Assembly: GCA_902786265.1 (NCBI GenBank)
Contig: CADACE010000007.1
Location: 62,001-126,000 of the forward strand
Origin: an uncultured Chloroflexota bacterium
GTDB lineage: Bacteria; Chloroflexota; Anaerolineae; Anaerolineales; Anaerolineaceae
Reading direction: 5' to 3'
Length of the DNA stretch: 64,000 nucleotides
Shown here: positions 52,192-61,349 of the stretch, piece after piece
Layout: every line of letters begins with the position of its first letter
Position numbering within the stretch: position 1 is the first letter of the stretch
Made by a program: the position numbers and the translations under genes
The notes under the pieces: model-generated
Told to the model about the DNA's origin: nothing
What the model saw: the letters and a program-made list of their open reading frames with translations, nothing else
Databases searched by the model: none

Positions 52192-52887
52192 TTATTTTTC
52201 CGGACCGCTGTATTGGCGGTATTTGCTGGTTGTATAGCCTGCTTTGACCATTCCCACGGCCATCATTAATGCACAGATAATTCCATCCAGCACCGGTACG
52301 TGAAATTTCTCCTGTATTTGTTTATCGATCCCGGCCATTCCCGCACAGCCCAGAACTAAAACTTCCGCGGCATCTTTTTCAATGGCAGCCTGTGCGGCGC
52401 TCATAAACAGATCCGCGCTGTTGTAACTGGCGGCGTCGATCTCAGGCGCACGGACAGATGCCGCGCTGCTGTCCAGCCCGTATTTATGGATCAGCATCTC
52501 TTTATTGGCAATAGAGTGGGATCCGGTGGAAATCACTGAAAACTTATGCCCAAGCATGCTTGCCATTTTCATGGAAGCTTCTCCGATGCCGATCACCGGT
52601 TTATCGCAGAATTCCTTCAGAAGGTCAAGGTTAGGGTCGCAATGGCAGGCAACGATAAACGCGTCATATTCATGATAGTTATCACGAATGATCTGCATCA
52701 TTCCCGGCGCGGCGAGGGCTGCGTCAATGTAATAGTCGATAAATTCCGGGGCACCGGGCGTTGAAACGGTTCTGACAGTAAATTCCCCGTCCGCATATGT
52801 TTCAGCAGCACGCTGAATGTCATTTGTCATTTCCTTACTGCTGTTCGGGTTTATGATCAGGATCCTGATATCTTTTGTCTTTTTCAT
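52192..52887 (-). CDS. Asp/Glu/hydantoin racemase family protein
   Basis: A 231-residue member of the Asp/Glu/hydantoin racemase family. Two catalytic Cys are seen, in FIVACHCDPN (about residue 79) and VLGCAGMAG (about 184), with ILIINPNSSKEMT at the start as in hydantoin and allantoin racemases. It interconverts stereoisomers of a hydantoin or related ureide. It diverges from the second transporter cassette, which carries pyrK and pyrD, and shares its 220-base control region. This context favours a ureide or pyrimidine-related substrate over aspartate. Confidence 0.85.
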   Translation of the reverse strand: MKKTKDIRILIINPNSSKEMTNDIQRAAETYADGEFTVRTVSTPGAPEFIDYYIDAALAAPGMMQIIRDNYHEYDAFIVACHCDPNLDLLKEFCDKPVIGIGEASMKMASMLGHKFSVISTGSHSIANKEMLIHKYGLDSSAASVRAPEIDAASYNSADLFMSAAQAAIEKDAAEVLVLGCAGMAGIDKQIQEKFHVPVLDGIICALMMAVGMVKAGYTTSKYRQYSGPEK

Positions 52888-53033
52888 GGAATTCCTTTCC
52901 TGAATTGTTACTCGGATGGTTTTATATGGTAATTATAAGCTTTTCACCTGAATAATTAAATGTGAAATTTGTAAAAGTCTCGTAATTACAAGTGGGAAAT
53001 TCAATATGACAAAAGTCACTATTACCAAAAAAT

Positions 53034-53061
53034 TTGCAAAATCTTTATTTGCAAGTATAAT
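53034..53061 (+). promoter_or_regulatory. Promoter of transporter cassette 2
   Basis: TTGCAA (53034-53039), a 16-base spacer and TATAAT (53056-53061), 46 bases before the binding-protein start. TTGCAA is repeated between the two hexamers (53050-53054 region), a possible regulator site. Confidence 0.6.
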
Positions 53062-53107
53062 AGTAGATACAAAAAGGGATCAGTCCCACAAACAAAGGAG
53101 AAAAGTG

Positions 53108-54244
53108 ATGAAACGTTTAGCATTATTGGTTTTGGTTTTTGCTTTGGCATTCACCGGCGTTGTTTCTGCCGCTGATACCATTCGCATTGGTTGTTATGCT
53201 CCGCTTTCCGGTGACTCCGCGATGGTCGGTAAGTCACTTGTCGATGGCGTCCAGCTTGCTGTTGATGAATTCAACGCTGCCGGCGGTATCGATGGTCAGC
53301 TGATCGAACTCTTCATCGAAGATGACGAACAGACTCCGAAGGTCGCTAACAATGCTGTCAACAAACTGATCTATGAAGATAATGTGATCGGTATTGTCGG
53401 TACTGTTGCTTCCGGTTGTGTATTGTCCTCCATGGAAATCTCCTGGGACGCTGAAGTTCCTCATATCACTCCGATTGCCTCCGGTACTTCCATCACCCAC
53501 ATGGGCAACCCGTGGATCGCCCGTACTCAGGCTTCTGATGAACTGCAGGCCGGCGCTATCGTCCGCTATGCAGTCAATGATCTCGGCGCCAAGAGAATCG
53601 CTGTCATTTTCCAGGACGGTGACTATGGTACCGGCGGTGCTGAAACCGTCAAGGCCATTCTGAAGGACGAATTCGATATGGAACCTGTTGCTTATGAACA
53701 GTTCGAATCTTCCGCTCTGGATGTCTCCGCTCAGGTTCTGAACATTAAGAACGCTGACCCGGATGCCATCATCATCTACACCATGTACCAGCAGGGTGCT
53801 CTTGTCGCGAAGAAAGTCCGCGAACTCGGTATCGACGCTCCTCTGATGGGCTGCGGCGGTCTGACCAACGCGAAACTGTATGAATTGGGCGGCGATGCTG
53901 TTGTCGGTCTTGCCAACACCCAGACCTTCTTCGCCGATGCCTCCAAGGCTGCCCCGTCTGCCGCGGAATTCATCACCAAATTCCAGGAAAAATATGACGG
54001 CCGCATTCCGGATTCCAACAACGCCATGTCCTATGACGCCATGCGCATCATGATCGAAGGCCTGAAATATTCCTGGGAAAAGGAAGGTTCCTTCGTCAAT
54101 ACCGCCATTATGGAAGGTATCAAGAGCGTGAAGGAATTACCGCTTGCTTCCGGTACCATCACCATGGATGAAAACGGCGACGCGAACCGCGACATCCTCA
54201 TCATCGGTATCACCGATGGCGGCGGTTACGAACTGATCAAATAA
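53108..54244 (+). CDS. HAAT-type ABC transporter substrate-binding protein (cassette 2)
   Basis: A 378-residue exported protein: signal peptide (LALLVLVFALAFTGVVSA), mature start TIRIGCYAPLSGDSAMVGKS, the helix VQLAVDEFNAAGGIDGQ, GIVGTVASGCVLS and DGDYGTGGAETVK, all typical of LivJ-like proteins. AAAGGAG lies before ATG 53108. Codon use is again C/T-ending and highly biased, implying strong expression. It is related to, but clearly different from, the protein of cassette 1. A terminator separates it from the permeases. Confidence 0.92.
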   Translation: MKRLALLVLVFALAFTGVVSAADTIRIGCYAPLSGDSAMVGKSLVDGVQLAVDEFNAAGGIDGQLIELFIEDDEQTPKVANNAVNKLIYEDNVIGIVGTVASGCVLSSMEISWDAEVPHITPIASGTSITHMGNPWIARTQASDELQAGAIVRYAVNDLGAKRIAVIFQDGDYGTGGAETVKAILKDEFDMEPVAYEQFESSALDVSAQVLNIKNADPDAIIIYTMYQQGALVAKKVRELGIDAPLMGCGGLTNAKLYELGGDAVVGLANTQTFFADASKAAPSAAEFITKFQEKYDGRIPDSNNAMSYDAMRIMIEGLKYSWEKEGSFVNTAIMEGIKSVKELPLASGTITMDENGDANRDILIIGITDGGGYELIK

Positions 54245-54265
54245 TCAGTTGTAAGAAATGAAATC

Positions 54266-54308
54266 CAGAAAGGAGGAGGGCGGAGCCTCCCTCCTTTCTT
54301 CTTTTTTT
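54266..54308 (+). terminator. Attenuating terminator between binding-protein and permease genes of cassette 2
   Basis: AGAAAGGAGGAGGG pairs with CCTCCCTCCTTTCTT around a short loop, followed by a C-interrupted run of seven T. As in cassette 1, it falls right after the binding-protein gene. Confidence 0.8.
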
Positions 54309-54501
54309 ATGGAATAATCTTTTGAAAAGCGTCAGAGCAGGTCTGCCAAATGAATCTGATTCGGTTTTCCTGCTCGTTCCGGCAGTTTGGACGGGATGTG
54401 AGGTGGACCTTCCCTGGTGCGTTTCAAAATCTTTGGTAAAGCAAATTCGGTTTTCTTCAACCGTTTTATGCGTCAAATACTCTTGAAATAGGAGCCTAAA
54501 A

Positions 54502-55377
54502 GTGGTAAATTTTATTCAAGCACTGATTCAGGGTGTAGCGATGGGTTCCCTTTACGGGTTGATTGCTATCGGTTATGTTCTGATCTACAATGCATGGGGT
54601 ATTCTGAATTTTGCCCAGGGTGATATGGTGATGGTCGGCGCTTTTGCTGTCTTAGTTACCCATATGCGTCTTGGACTGCCGATGTGGCTGGCAATACCCG
54701 TTGCCTTATTGATCTGTATGCTAATCGGTTTCCTGATTGAAATTACCGCGTTTCGCCCGCTGATTGACGCGATCCAGCAGCGCCGTTTGATCGCAACGAT
54801 CGGTATCGGTATTTTCCTGCGAAACCTGGTCCGCGTTGTTTTCGGTGCGGATCCTTATTATTTTCCTCCGATTTTCGATAATACTCCATATAAGGTCGGC
54901 TCTCTGACGATCGTACCCCAGAATATCTGGAATATGGTAATCGGCTTTTTGCTGATCGGTGCGCTGACTCTTTTCCTGAAGCGTACGACGATGGGTAAAT
55001 CCATGCGCGCAACGGCTCAGGATCGTGAAGCTGCGCGTCTGATGGGCATCAATGTGAAGCGGTCCATGTCCCTGACCTTCATTATCGCTTCCGCACTCGG
55101 CGGTTTGGCCGGTATGCTGATCTGCCCGGTATTTTATGTGGTTCCGACACTGGGTACTTCGATGGGGAACAAAGGTTTCTCTTCTGCGCTGTTTGGCGGC
55201 ATCAGCTCAGACGGCGGTTCCATGCTGGGCGGTATTGTCCTCGGGCTTTTGGAGGCTATTGGTGCCACTACCATTTCTTCAGCTTTTCAGAGCAGTATTG
55301 CCTATGCGGTGCTGTTCCTGGTCCTGATCTTTATGCCGAACGGTATCTTTGGCAAGAAAGAATCAAGAAAGGTGTAA
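54502..55377 (+). CDS. livH: HAAT-type ABC transporter permease, LivH-like (cassette 2)
   Basis: A 291-residue multi-pass protein: GVAMGSLYGLIAIGYVLIYN, GILNFAQGDMVMVGAF and MRATAQDREAARLMGINVK are LivH signatures. It starts at GTG with TAGGAG 7 bases upstream. The gap of 257 bases from the binding-protein gene contains the terminator and no other gene. Confidence 0.92.
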   Translation: MVNFIQALIQGVAMGSLYGLIAIGYVLIYNAWGILNFAQGDMVMVGAFAVLVTHMRLGLPMWLAIPVALLICMLIGFLIEITAFRPLIDAIQQRRLIATIGIGIFLRNLVRVVFGADPYYFPPIFDNTPYKVGSLTIVPQNIWNMVIGFLLIGALTLFLKRTTMGKSMRATAQDREAARLMGINVKRSMSLTFIIASALGGLAGMLICPVFYVVPTLGTSMGNKGFSSALFGGISSDGGSMLGGIVLGLLEAIGATTISSAFQSSIAYAVLFLVLIFMPNGIFGKKESRKV

Positions 55378-55386
55378 CCAGAGCTT

Positions 55387-56394
55387 ATGTCCACCTTTAA
55401 TAAAATTTATAAATATTCCCGTATCTGGGTTTTGCTGATCGTGGCGATCCTGCTTCCGAAATGGATCCCGAACCTCTATTATCAGGGTGTTGTCAACACA
55501 GCTTTGATTTTTGCGATTCTTTCTCTGTCTCTGAATATTCTTTCAGGTTGTACAGGTTTGTTCTGTGTTGGTTTTGTCGCATTTTATGGCATCGGCGCTT
55601 ATGGCGCGGCGATCCTTGCCACCCGATTTCAATGGCCGATCCTGCTCTGTCTGCTTGCCGGCGGTGTGATCTCCATGGCTTTCAGCCTGCTTTTGGGTCT
55701 GCCGACGATGCGCTTGCGTGGAATGTATTTTGCGGTTGCTACGCTGGCTTTTGGTGAAATTATGTACCAGCTCTTCGTGAACTGGGTAAGTGTCACCGGC
55801 GGGTCCAGCGGTATCAAAAGAATTCCGACACCGAACTGGTTTGGGGTCAATTTCCGGAAACCGGAAAACTACTATTATATTCTGCTTGTTGCGGCGGTTA
55901 TCGTCATTATCCTGACGCGCAACCTGATCAACTCCCGTCCCGGCCGGGCGATGCTTTCCATCCGTGAAAATGACATTGCCGCAGAAGCCATGGGTGTGGA
56001 TGTACCGAAGTACAAGATGCTAGCATTTGCGGTTTCCACATTCTTCGCCGGTGTTGCCGGCGGGCTTTTCGCCTTCTATGCCCGTTATATCGATCCTACC
56101 TCATTCGTAAACGCGGAATCCTCCGCGATCCTGGCGATGATGGTTGTCGGCGGTATCGGCAGTATTTCCGGTTCCTTTATCGGCGGTCTGGTCCTTTCCA
56201 TTCTTCCGGAAATGATGCGCTTCCTCGGTAATATTCGTCTGGTTCTTTATGGCCTGGCGGTCGTTGTCATCATTATCTTCGCTCCGAAAGGTATCGGCGG
56301 AGCTATTGAATGGATCGACGGCGTACTTTGCGGGACCATTAAGGTTGGACAGCAGAGCCAGGCAGCTGACAGGCAGGCGGAGGTGAAGGAATGA
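55387..56394 (+). CDS. livM: HAAT-type ABC transporter permease, LivM-like (cassette 2)
   Basis: A 335-residue multi-pass protein: LSLNILSGCTGLFCVGFVAF, MLSIRENDIAAEAMGVDVPK and VVGGIGSISGSFIGG mark LivM. It follows livH by 9 bases. Its stop overlaps livG by ATGA. Confidence 0.92.
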   Translation: MSTFNKIYKYSRIWVLLIVAILLPKWIPNLYYQGVVNTALIFAILSLSLNILSGCTGLFCVGFVAFYGIGAYGAAILATRFQWPILLCLLAGGVISMAFSLLLGLPTMRLRGMYFAVATLAFGEIMYQLFVNWVSVTGGSSGIKRIPTPNWFGVNFRKPENYYYILLVAAVIVIILTRNLINSRPGRAMLSIRENDIAAEAMGVDVPKYKMLAFAVSTFFAGVAGGLFAFYARYIDPTSFVNAESSAILAMMVVGGIGSISGSFIGGLVLSILPEMMRFLGNIRLVLYGLAVVVIIIFAPKGIGGAIEWIDGVLCGTIKVGQQSQAADRQAEVKE

Positions 56395-57158
56395 CAGCTA
56401 TTCTTGAAACCAAAGGGATTGGTATCCATTTCGGAGGTCTTCGGGCAGTGGATAATGTCAGTTTCACTGCGGAAGAGGGCAGCATCACCGCGATCATCGG
56501 CCCGAACGGCGCAGGGAAGACGACTCTGTTCAACCTGATAGCGGGATTCTACACCCCGACGGAAGGCAGTGTGTATTTTGAAGGGAAAGATATCACGAAA
56601 GTGAAAACATTCCGCCGTACAGATATGGGCCTGACGCGGACGTTTCAGAACATCAACCTGTTCAGGGACCTTTCGGTTATGGATAATGTTCTGGTCGGTC
56701 TGCACTGCAAGACAAAATGCGATCCGATCAGTGCCATGCTGAGCCTGCCGAACAAGCGCAAAGAGGAAAAGAAAAGCCGTGAACAGGTTATGGAAACGCT
56801 GGCTTTTCTCGGACTGGATCATGTCGCAGAGGAAAAAGCCGGAAGTCTGTCCTACGGTATGCAGAAAAATCTTGAAATTGCCCGTGCGATGGTTTCTCAT
56901 CCGAAGGTTATCCTGCTGGATGAGCCGGCATCAGGTTTGAATACCTCAGATCTGGACAGCCTGTCCAAACGTGTCGTCGCCATTCGTGACAGCGGTATTA
57001 CGGTTGTCCTGATCGAACACAAAATGGATGTTGTCATGACGATCTCTGATAAGATCATTGTTTTGAATTTCGGTAAAAAGATTGCAGACGGTACACCGGA
57101 TGAAGTCAGTCAGGATGAGGGCGTGATTGAAGCCTATCTGGGAAAGGATGATGATTGA
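56391..57158 (+). CDS. livG: HAAT-type ABC transporter ATPase, LivG-like (cassette 2)
   Basis: A 255-residue ATPase: Walker A GPNGAGKTT, signature LSYGMQKNLEIARAM, Walker B VILLDEPASGLN and switch His in VVLIEHKMDVVM. The start overlaps livM by ATGA and the end overlaps the start of livF by 11 bases. Confidence 0.93.
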   Translation: MTAILETKGIGIHFGGLRAVDNVSFTAEEGSITAIIGPNGAGKTTLFNLIAGFYTPTEGSVYFEGKDITKVKTFRRTDMGLTRTFQNINLFRDLSVMDNVLVGLHCKTKCDPISAMLSLPNKRKEEKKSREQVMETLAFLGLDHVAEEKAGSLSYGMQKNLEIARAMVSHPKVILLDEPASGLNTSDLDSLSKRVVAIRDSGITVVLIEHKMDVVMTISDKIIVLNFGKKIADGTPDEVSQDEGVIEAYLGKDDD

Positions 57159-57894
57159 TATGCTGCTGCAGCTCAAAAATGTATATGTAAGTTATGGCAA
57201 TATCGAAGTCCTCCATGGCATCAATATCGAAGTCAAAGAAGGCGAAATCGTTACGATCATCGGCGCTAACGGCGCGGGGAAGAGTACAACGCTGAAGGCA
57301 ATTACGGGTCTGGTGAACAAGCGGAAGAATTCTGAAATCATATTCAATGGCGAAAATATCACCAACGTCGCCGCGGAAAAAATCGTCGAAAGGGGTATCT
57401 CCCTTTCTCCGGAAGGACGGAAAATTTTCCCGGATATGACCGTGATGGAAAATCTCGAGATGGGTGCGTATATCCGCCGCGGTGATAAAGAGGGCTTCGA
57501 AAAGACCATGAAACTGGTACTGGAGATGTTCCCGAGGCTTGATGAGCGCCGTAAGCAGACCGGAAAAACACTTTCCGGCGGTGAACAGCAGATGCTGGCA
57601 ATTGCCCGTGCCCTGATGTCCCGTCCGAAGCTGCTGATGCTGGATGAGCCTTCCACCGGTTTGGCTCCGTTGGTGGTGAAAGATATTTTCCATACGATCA
57701 AAAAGGTGAACCAGAGCGAAGGAACGACCGTTCTTCTTGTTGAACAGAACGCGAAAATCGCTTTGGCAACTGCGGACCGCGGTTATGTATTGAAAAACGG
57801 CGATATCGTAATGGAAGACAAAGCCTCCAGCCTCATGAACAATCCGGACATCCGCAAAGCTTATCTTGGTGAGCGGACACATTCTGATGATTGA
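57148..57894 (+). CDS. livF: HAAT-type ABC transporter ATPase, LivF-like (cassette 2)
   Basis: A 248-residue ATPase: Walker A GANGAGKST, signature LSGGEQQMLAIARALM, Walker B LLMLDEPSTGLAP and VLLVEQNAKIAL. In-frame ATGs at 57148, 57151 and 57160 are possible; GGGAAAGG lies directly before the first, so the exact start is uncertain by four residues. pyrK begins 6 bases after its stop with no terminator. Confidence 0.92.
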   Translation: MMIDMLLQLKNVYVSYGNIEVLHGINIEVKEGEIVTIIGANGAGKSTTLKAITGLVNKRKNSEIIFNGENITNVAAEKIVERGISLSPEGRKIFPDMTVMENLEMGAYIRRGDKEGFEKTMKLVLEMFPRLDERRKQTGKTLSGGEQQMLAIARALMSRPKLLMLDEPSTGLAPLVVKDIFHTIKKVNQSEGTTVLLVEQNAKIALATADRGYVLKNGDIVMEDKASSLMNNPDIRKAYLGERTHSDD

Positions 57895-57900
57895 GTAATT

Positions 57901-58665
57901 ATGTATATAACTGCGAAAACCCTTGAGAATCGGATTATTTCCCCCGGGTTCGGCCGCTTCCTCCTTTCTGCTCCGCAAATTGCGGAGCAGGCCGGGCCCG
58001 GTCAGTTTGTGATGATGAAGTTCTGGCAGGGTACTGTACCGTTCCTGATGCGTCCTTTCAGCCTGAATACTGTGGATCCGGCTGCCGGGACGCTCAGCAT
58101 TCTGTATAAGATCGTCGGTACGGGTACACAGATCCTTGCTGATTTGCCTGCAGGTTCGGAGGTTGAAGTTCTCGGGCCGCTTGGGACGGGGTTTCCGCTT
58201 TCAGAAAAAATGCAGCGGATCGCTGTGATCGGGCGGGGTGTCGGTGCCGCTCCGATGCGGTTGTTAGCGGAACGAGCCCGTCATTTCGGGATCGACGTTC
58301 ATGCTTATATCTCCGCGGATCAGGATGCGCACTTGTTTGACAAGGACGCCTACCTTGAGGCGGGATGCGCTTTTACCGGATGTACCGATCCGGATGTCAA
58401 TGTGACTTCCTTTTTCGCGGACGATCTGACCCGTATGAAATTTGACGCGGCTTATGTCTGCGGCTCCAGACGGCTGATGCGGGATGTCTCGGCTTTGATG
58501 GATCAGTATGGTTTTGAGGGGTATGTTTCTCTCGAAGCTCATATGGCCTGCGGTATCGGTGCCTGCAAAGGCTGTACGGTTCCTGTCAGGACAGCAGACG
58601 GTACGGAAGCTTATGCCCGGGTCTGTAAAGATGGTCCGGTATTTCCGGTGAAAAGGATCGTGTAA
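57901..58665 (+). CDS. pyrK: Dihydroorotate dehydrogenase electron transfer subunit (PyrK-type)
   Basis: A 254-residue flavoprotein: FAD-binding RPFSLNTVD, NAD-binding IGRGVGAAPMRLL and a C-terminal [2Fe-2S] cluster CGIGACKGCTV with a further Cys in RVCKDG. PyrK passes electrons from PyrD to NAD in class 1B enzymes. It is located 6 bases after livF and one base before pyrD, so the transporter and enzyme are one transcript. No other pyr genes are in the window. Confidence 0.9.
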   Translation: MYITAKTLENRIISPGFGRFLLSAPQIAEQAGPGQFVMMKFWQGTVPFLMRPFSLNTVDPAAGTLSILYKIVGTGTQILADLPAGSEVEVLGPLGTGFPLSEKMQRIAVIGRGVGAAPMRLLAERARHFGIDVHAYISADQDAHLFDKDAYLEAGCAFTGCTDPDVNVTSFFADDLTRMKFDAAYVCGSRRLMRDVSALMDQYGFEGYVSLEAHMACGIGACKGCTVPVRTADGTEAYARVCKDGPVFPVKRIV

Positions 58666-58666
58666 T

Positions 58667-59590
58667 ATGATAAAAACCGACACTTCCGTAGTTATCGGAA
58701 ATCTGCATATGAAGAACCCGGTAATGCCGGCCTCCGGGACATATGATTATAATGAAAACAACCCCGGGCTCTTCTCGATGTCCGATTTGGGTGCCATTAT
58801 GCTCAAAACCGTTCATCATGATATCCGTCCCGGAAACAAATCTCCCCGTATTGCCGAAACTTCCGCAGGAATGCTGAACGCGGTCGGTATCCCCTCGATC
58901 GGGATCCACGCGTTTATTGAAGGAAAGTATCTCGAAAAGAAATATCGGTCCCTTGGTGCTCCGGTCATTGTCAGTGTTTCCGGAGGTACACCGGAGGCGC
59001 TTCGTACCTGCTGCGAGATGCTTGATGATTCCGAAGATATCGCTGCCATCGAATTGAATTTGTCCTGTCCGAATGTCGGTACGGGGCTGCAGCTGTCCTC
59101 GGATAAAAAATTGCTGCATGACTGTGTCACGGAAGCCCGGAAGGGAACGCGTCATACACTGATCGCCAAGCATTCACCGAATGTTACGAATATTGCCAAA
59201 ATGGTGAAAATCAGCGAAGACGCAGGTGCGGACGCGGTGACGGTGGCCAATACCTATATGGGGATGGTGATCGATATCAAGGCGAAAAAACCATTCCTTG
59301 GCAACAAACAGGGCGGACTTTCCGGTCCGGCCATCAAACCGCTCACGCTTTATAAAGTTTTTCAGGCGTATGAAGCGGTTTCCATCCCTGTGATCGGCTG
59401 CGGCGGCATTATGTGCGCCGAAGATGCCATTGAATATATTCTGGCAGGTGCCTCCGCGGTGCAGGTCGGAGCCGCGAATTTTGTCGATCCCATGGTCATG
59501 CCGAAAGTGATCCGGGGTATCGAAGCTTATATGGAAAAGAACCAATTTCCGGATATCGCTTCCTTCAGAGGGCTTGCGCATCAAATGTAA
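58667..59590 (+). CDS. pyrD: Dihydroorotate dehydrogenase, class 1B catalytic subunit type
   Basis: A 307-residue FMN TIM barrel: NPVMPASGTYDYNENNPG, the catalytic Cys loop LNLSCPNVGTG, VTVANTYMGM, GPAIKPLTL and GCGGIMCAEDAIEYILAGAS (shown in part) match class 1B PyrD. It oxidises dihydroorotate to orotate, with electrons leaving through PyrK. Related enzymes reduce or oxidise other dihydropyrimidines, so the position behind an ABC transporter leaves open a catabolic dihydropyrimidine role. A hairpin follows. Confidence 0.9.
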   Translation: MIKTDTSVVIGNLHMKNPVMPASGTYDYNENNPGLFSMSDLGAIMLKTVHHDIRPGNKSPRIAETSAGMLNAVGIPSIGIHAFIEGKYLEKKYRSLGAPVIVSVSGGTPEALRTCCEMLDDSEDIAAIELNLSCPNVGTGLQLSSDKKLLHDCVTEARKGTRHTLIAKHSPNVTNIAKMVKISEDAGADAVTVANTYMGMVIDIKAKKPFLGNKQGGLSGPAIKPLTLYKVFQAYEAVSIPVIGCGGIMCAEDAIEYILAGASAVQVGAANFVDPMVMPKVIRGIEAYMEKNQFPDIASFRGLAHQM

Positions 59591-59672
59591 AGCATCAGCG
59601 CACCTGATGAAAATTGAAAGTCCCGTCTGACAGGTTCCGGCAGCGGTGTGGTAAATGAATTTTTCTGAATAT

Positions 59673-59700
59673 GGCGGTTTTTGCCGCCGTTCATTTTTAA
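59673..59700 (+). terminator. Probable terminator after pyrD
   Basis: GGCGG and CCGCC form a short GC-rich stem with loop TTTTTG, followed by GTTCATTTTTAA. The stem is short and the T-run is offset, so confidence is moderate. Confidence 0.5.
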
Positions 59701-59709
59701 CACTTATGA

Positions 59710-59729
59710 TATAATTTTTTGTATACAAA
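59710..59729 (+). promoter_or_regulatory. -10 box and palindrome before the LysM protein gene
   Basis: TATAAT at 59710-59715 is followed by a perfect 12-base palindrome TTTGTATACAAA at 59718-59729, at the expected transcription start. The palindrome may be an operator. A matching -35 was not found. Confidence 0.4.
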
Positions 59730-59768
59730 TTAAATTCAGATTCCGCCGTCCGGAGGAAGGGAGCATTC

Positions 59769-60812
59769 ATGAAAAAATACGTTTTTGTATGTGTTTTGGT
59801 TTTGATTTTGATCATACAGAGTATGGTTTGCGCACAGGAATTACTGATTCATAATAACAATGTTAATAATGCTCTTCCTCAGTTGGACAGCGGGATACCG
59901 GATCCGGCTTCGATTACGGGTACTGTCGGCAGCCTGTATCAGGAAAAATATCCGTACTACGATAGACTCTACGATACTTATCTTTATCCCAAGCCGGAAT
60001 CCGCGTCATCCTTTATTTCAGACTATCTGACGGCGGTCGGTAATGCCGGATATATCGGAACTACAGATTTCATCGATGGTTATAACGCGCTGCGGATCTC
60101 TTCCGCCGATGATTCCGATGTTTCCGCGATGCTGTTTTATGATTATCAGGGTTATATGCTGTTCATGGTACCGGAAAACATGAGTTTTAAATTGAATGGT
60201 ACGGAATCCGGTCCGGAAGACGGGCCGGCTTTGGTGCAGCTCGGATATGAAGCAATCCAAAATCAGGATTATGAAACCGCTGTCCGGTATTTGATCCGTG
60301 CAGCCGGGACCTATATCCGCACATCCCCTTCAGATGCTCCGGCTGTTGTTCCCACTGCTGCCGAGCTCCCGGCAGACACACCGCAGCCCAGCGGTCCGAC
60401 GGTTTATACAGTTCAGGATGGCGATACCTGTTGGGGTATCGCGGTGGATCATGGCGTGAATTTTGAACTGTTCATGCAGGTGAACGGAATGGTAGACTGC
60501 AATATCGGCATTGGCCAGGAAGTGATCATCCCGGGTGCGGACCAACAGGTCGCCACTTCCACACCGATCCCGCTGGATCAGTACACGGTCGGCCAGGTAG
60601 TCTCGTATACGGTGGAAATGAATGATTCTTATAATGATATCGCCGCAAAATTCAATTCAACACTTGATTCCATCCAGCGGCTGAATAACGTGAATGTTTA
60701 CACCTCTTTCCCGCGGTACGGCCAGGTGCTGCAGATCGAAGTTAATCTGGTCACGCCCACACCTGCTCCGGAGCCGACAGCGACACCGGAAGTGGCAACA
60801 CTTCAGCCATAA
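59769..60812 (+). CDS. Secreted protein with two LysM domains
   Basis: A 347-residue exported protein: signal peptide (YVFVCVLVLILIIQSMVCA), a globular N-terminal region (about 35-175), a Pro/Ala linker, then LysM 1 (YTVQDGDTCWGIAVDHGVNF, about 215-260), LysM 2 (VSYTVEMNDSYNDIAAKFNS, about 275-325) and a Thr-Pro tail. LysM binds peptidoglycan or chitin-like glycans. AGGAAGGGAG precedes the ATG. No catalytic domain is evident. Confidence 0.85.
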   Translation: MKKYVFVCVLVLILIIQSMVCAQELLIHNNNVNNALPQLDSGIPDPASITGTVGSLYQEKYPYYDRLYDTYLYPKPESASSFISDYLTAVGNAGYIGTTDFIDGYNALRISSADDSDVSAMLFYDYQGYMLFMVPENMSFKLNGTESGPEDGPALVQLGYEAIQNQDYETAVRYLIRAAGTYIRTSPSDAPAVVPTAAELPADTPQPSGPTVYTVQDGDTCWGIAVDHGVNFELFMQVNGMVDCNIGIGQEVIIPGADQQVATSTPIPLDQYTVGQVVSYTVEMNDSYNDIAAKFNSTLDSIQRLNNVNVYTSFPRYGQVLQIEVNLVTPTPAPEPTATPEVATLQP

Positions 60813-60831
60813 AATAAATTTTTCTTAAACG

Positions 60832-60861
60832 AAAAAGCCCGCCGAAACCGGCGGGCTTTTT
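60832..60861. terminator. Bidirectional terminator
   Basis: AAAAAGCCCGCCG pairs perfectly with CGGCGGGCTTTTT around AAAC. It serves the LysM protein gene and the converging rpsT gene. Confidence 0.9.
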
Positions 60862-60872
60862 ACGGCAATCAA

Positions 60873-61139
60873 TTATGCATTCTTGGCGTCGGCCAGTTTA
60901 TGCATCAGGCGGCTCTTATGGCGGGCAACGTTATTCTTGTGGATAACACCCTTCTGAGCAGCCTTGTCGAGCGCTTTCACGGCAGCGGCGACCAGGGCTT
61001 CCTGGTTTTCGGCGCCGGATTCGATCGCCAGACGGGCATTCTTCAAAGCGGAACGGGTTACGCCGCGGACGACACGATTGCGCAGTCTGCGAGCTTCATT
61101 CTGACGATTGCGCTTCTTCTGTGATTTAATGTTTGCCAT
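60873..61139 (-). CDS. rpsT: 30S ribosomal protein S20
   Basis: An 88-residue basic protein: MANIKSQKKRNRQNEARRLR, the conserved KKA-like KALDKAAQKGVIHKNNVARH and KSRLMHKLA. GGAGGAAATTAA precedes the ATG. It binds 16S rRNA at the base of the subunit. It is transcribed alone. Confidence 0.97.
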   Translation of the reverse strand: MANIKSQKKRNRQNEARRLRNRVVRGVTRSALKNARLAIESGAENQEALVAAAVKALDKAAQKGVIHKNNVARHKSRLMHKLADAKNA

Positions 61140-61349
61140 TGTTTAATTTCCTCCAAAAGTATACGTGGTTTCTCCCGCTGCCAGCCTTTTTATGACCGTT
61201 TTCCGCCTCGTTCAAAACCCCAGAGGGTATACATGGAACTCAAGAACGCTACTAATTATCCTCATTTTTTCAAAATTGTCAATTCCAGATGTGACAGGAA
61301 CTTTTCTCAATTTACTTCAGTATGGTAAAATATGGTAAAGAGGATTAAG

